Source: an uncultured Acetatifactor sp. (GTDB lineage: Bacteria; Bacillota; Clostridia; Lachnospirales; Lachnospiraceae). Taken from it: a DNA stretch of 57,407 nucleotides. The stretch is taken from contig CAJUGL010000017.1 of the NCBI GenBank assembly GCA_910586515.1, positions 1-57,407 of the forward strand, given 5' to 3'. The notes under the pieces were generated by a model. The model did no database searches and was not told the DNA's origin. It saw only the letters and a program-made list of their open reading frames with translations. How positions within the stretch are numbered: position 1 is the stretch's first letter; each line of letters begins with the position of its first letter. The position numbers were made by a program, and so were the translations under genes. Positions 57,085 through 57,407 of the stretch are shown piece by piece.

Positions 57085-57152
57085 TAGCACATCTCCTTAG
57101 CGTTATCGTTTTAAAAATATATAAAGTTCCTGTGAACGAAACAAACAGTAAC

Positions 57153-57181
57153 ATTATAGCAACTTCCCTTTTCAAAAGCAA
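57153..57181 (-). promoter_or_regulatory. Promoter of the importer operon
   Basis: On the - strand TTGCTT (57176-57181), a 17-base spacer ending TTGC and a perfect TATAAT (57153-57158), with extended TGC. The leader is about 65 bases to the start at 57084. Confidence 0.75.
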
Positions 57182-57220
57182 CCAGGGAACGGCGGTAATG
57201 TACTCTTTGATAGGAATTAT

Positions 57221-57354
57221 CGTAACAGTTCAGACAGCCCCTCTCGCGAAGTCAAAATTGCGCTCTGTGCAATTTTGCGAGACTTGCGGGCGCCAAAACG
57301 CATTCTTTTCGCGTTTTGTGTGCATTCTCGTAACAGTTCAGCGCCCTGTCTGAA
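57221..57354 (+). repeat. Composite dispersed repeat, copy B (family 1, long form)
   Basis: CGTAACAGTTCAG at 57221-57233 and again at 57329-57341, with a 95-base insert between them that matches copy A (8496-8648) closely apart from the missing two 16-base units. The outer sequence TTCAGACAG (about 57230) is complementary to CTGTCTGAA (57346-57354), so the whole element is a palindrome interrupted by the insert. A+T of the insert and the two internal hairpins are as in copy A. Confidence 0.8.
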
Positions 57355-57407
57355 TGCTCATATACGGTAAAGAAGCAAGTAACCGAAAACAAGAGATAGA
57401 CCGCCAG

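Larger units (their letters stand above)
57085..57407. other. Right-edge intergenic region
   Basis: Contains the - strand promoter of the importer (57153-57181) and copy B of the composite repeat (57221-57354). The last 53 bases show nothing I can assign. Confidence 0.55.

Noticed and set aside
1..57407. tRNA or rRNA genes
   Set aside because: No cloverleaf with a GGTTCGAATCC-type T arm and no rRNA-like stretch was noticed; a tRNAscan run would settle it.

Overview
The window looks like chromosomal DNA of a Gram-positive anaerobe of the class Clostridia, most likely a gut Lachnospiraceae. The base composition is near half G+C by eye. Most starts have strong AGGAGG-type ribosome binding sites, promoters are of the TTGNNN-17-TATAAT type with frequent extended TGN, and a T-box leader is present. 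Protein families such as DUF4300, DUF6440, DUF1062, XRE-plus-membrane regulators and large lipoproteins with acidic linkers fit that group. There is no rRNA, tRNA, integrase, transposase of a classical insertion sequence, phage gene or CRISPR array that I can see. The taxonomic statement is inference.

Left part (1-17 kb): a patchwork of single genes. It holds an RNA 2'-phosphotransferase (kptA), an Rpn/YhgA-like PD-(D/E)XK nuclease, a DUF4300 lipoprotein, several XRE regulators (one fused to a large cysteine-peptidase-like region, one to a membrane domain, one to a TPR-like region), an MFS transporter and a DUF6440 protein. A T-box leader with no obvious target gene follows. Next is an OmpR-type two-component system followed by a lipoprotein, and the promoters of the two share a 15-base element at the same distance from the -10 box. 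A sigma factor with a very long C-terminal extension, an SGNH hydrolase and an AraC regulator close the section.

Middle (17.6-42.6 kb), all on the + strand. An ABC-2 exporter (ATPase plus two permeases) is followed by an ECF sigma factor with two membrane proteins. A long stretch then resembles a defence island: a TerB_N/TerB_C protein, a GNAT, an XRE-membrane regulator, a BrxC/BrxD-like P-loop ATPase, a YjbR protein with a PUA/EVE-like C-terminus, a heterodimeric ABC exporter, and a complete Wadjet operon (jetA, jetB, jetC, jetD). Directly behind it lies a GH85 endo-beta-N-acetylglucosaminidase lipoprotein, which would release N-glycans from host glycoproteins.

Right part (42.7-57.4 kb): remnants of a P-loop ATPase gene; a MoxR ATPase with a VWA protein that carries two copies of its metallopeptidase-like domain; an intact antitoxin next to a decayed GNAT-type toxin; a Uma2 nuclease; xanthine salvage and uptake (xpt, CHAP hydrolase, xanthine permease); DUF1062 and GNAT genes. 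On the - strand follows a FecBCD-type importer ending in an NTPase-MocA fusion, which I read as a molybdenum (or tungsten) uptake and cofactor-maturation unit.

The intergenic DNA is rich in dispersed structured repeats. One family is a palindrome built on CGTAACAGTTCAG, in two places interrupted by a roughly 100-base structured insert that differs between copies by exactly two 16-base units. A second family starts with TTTATGCGCAGG, always sits directly behind a terminator, and keeps its hairpin architecture while its sequence changes. The best candidates for something undescribed are the TerB_N/BrxD-like/YjbR-EVE module beside Wadjet, the orphan T-box, and the two repeat families.
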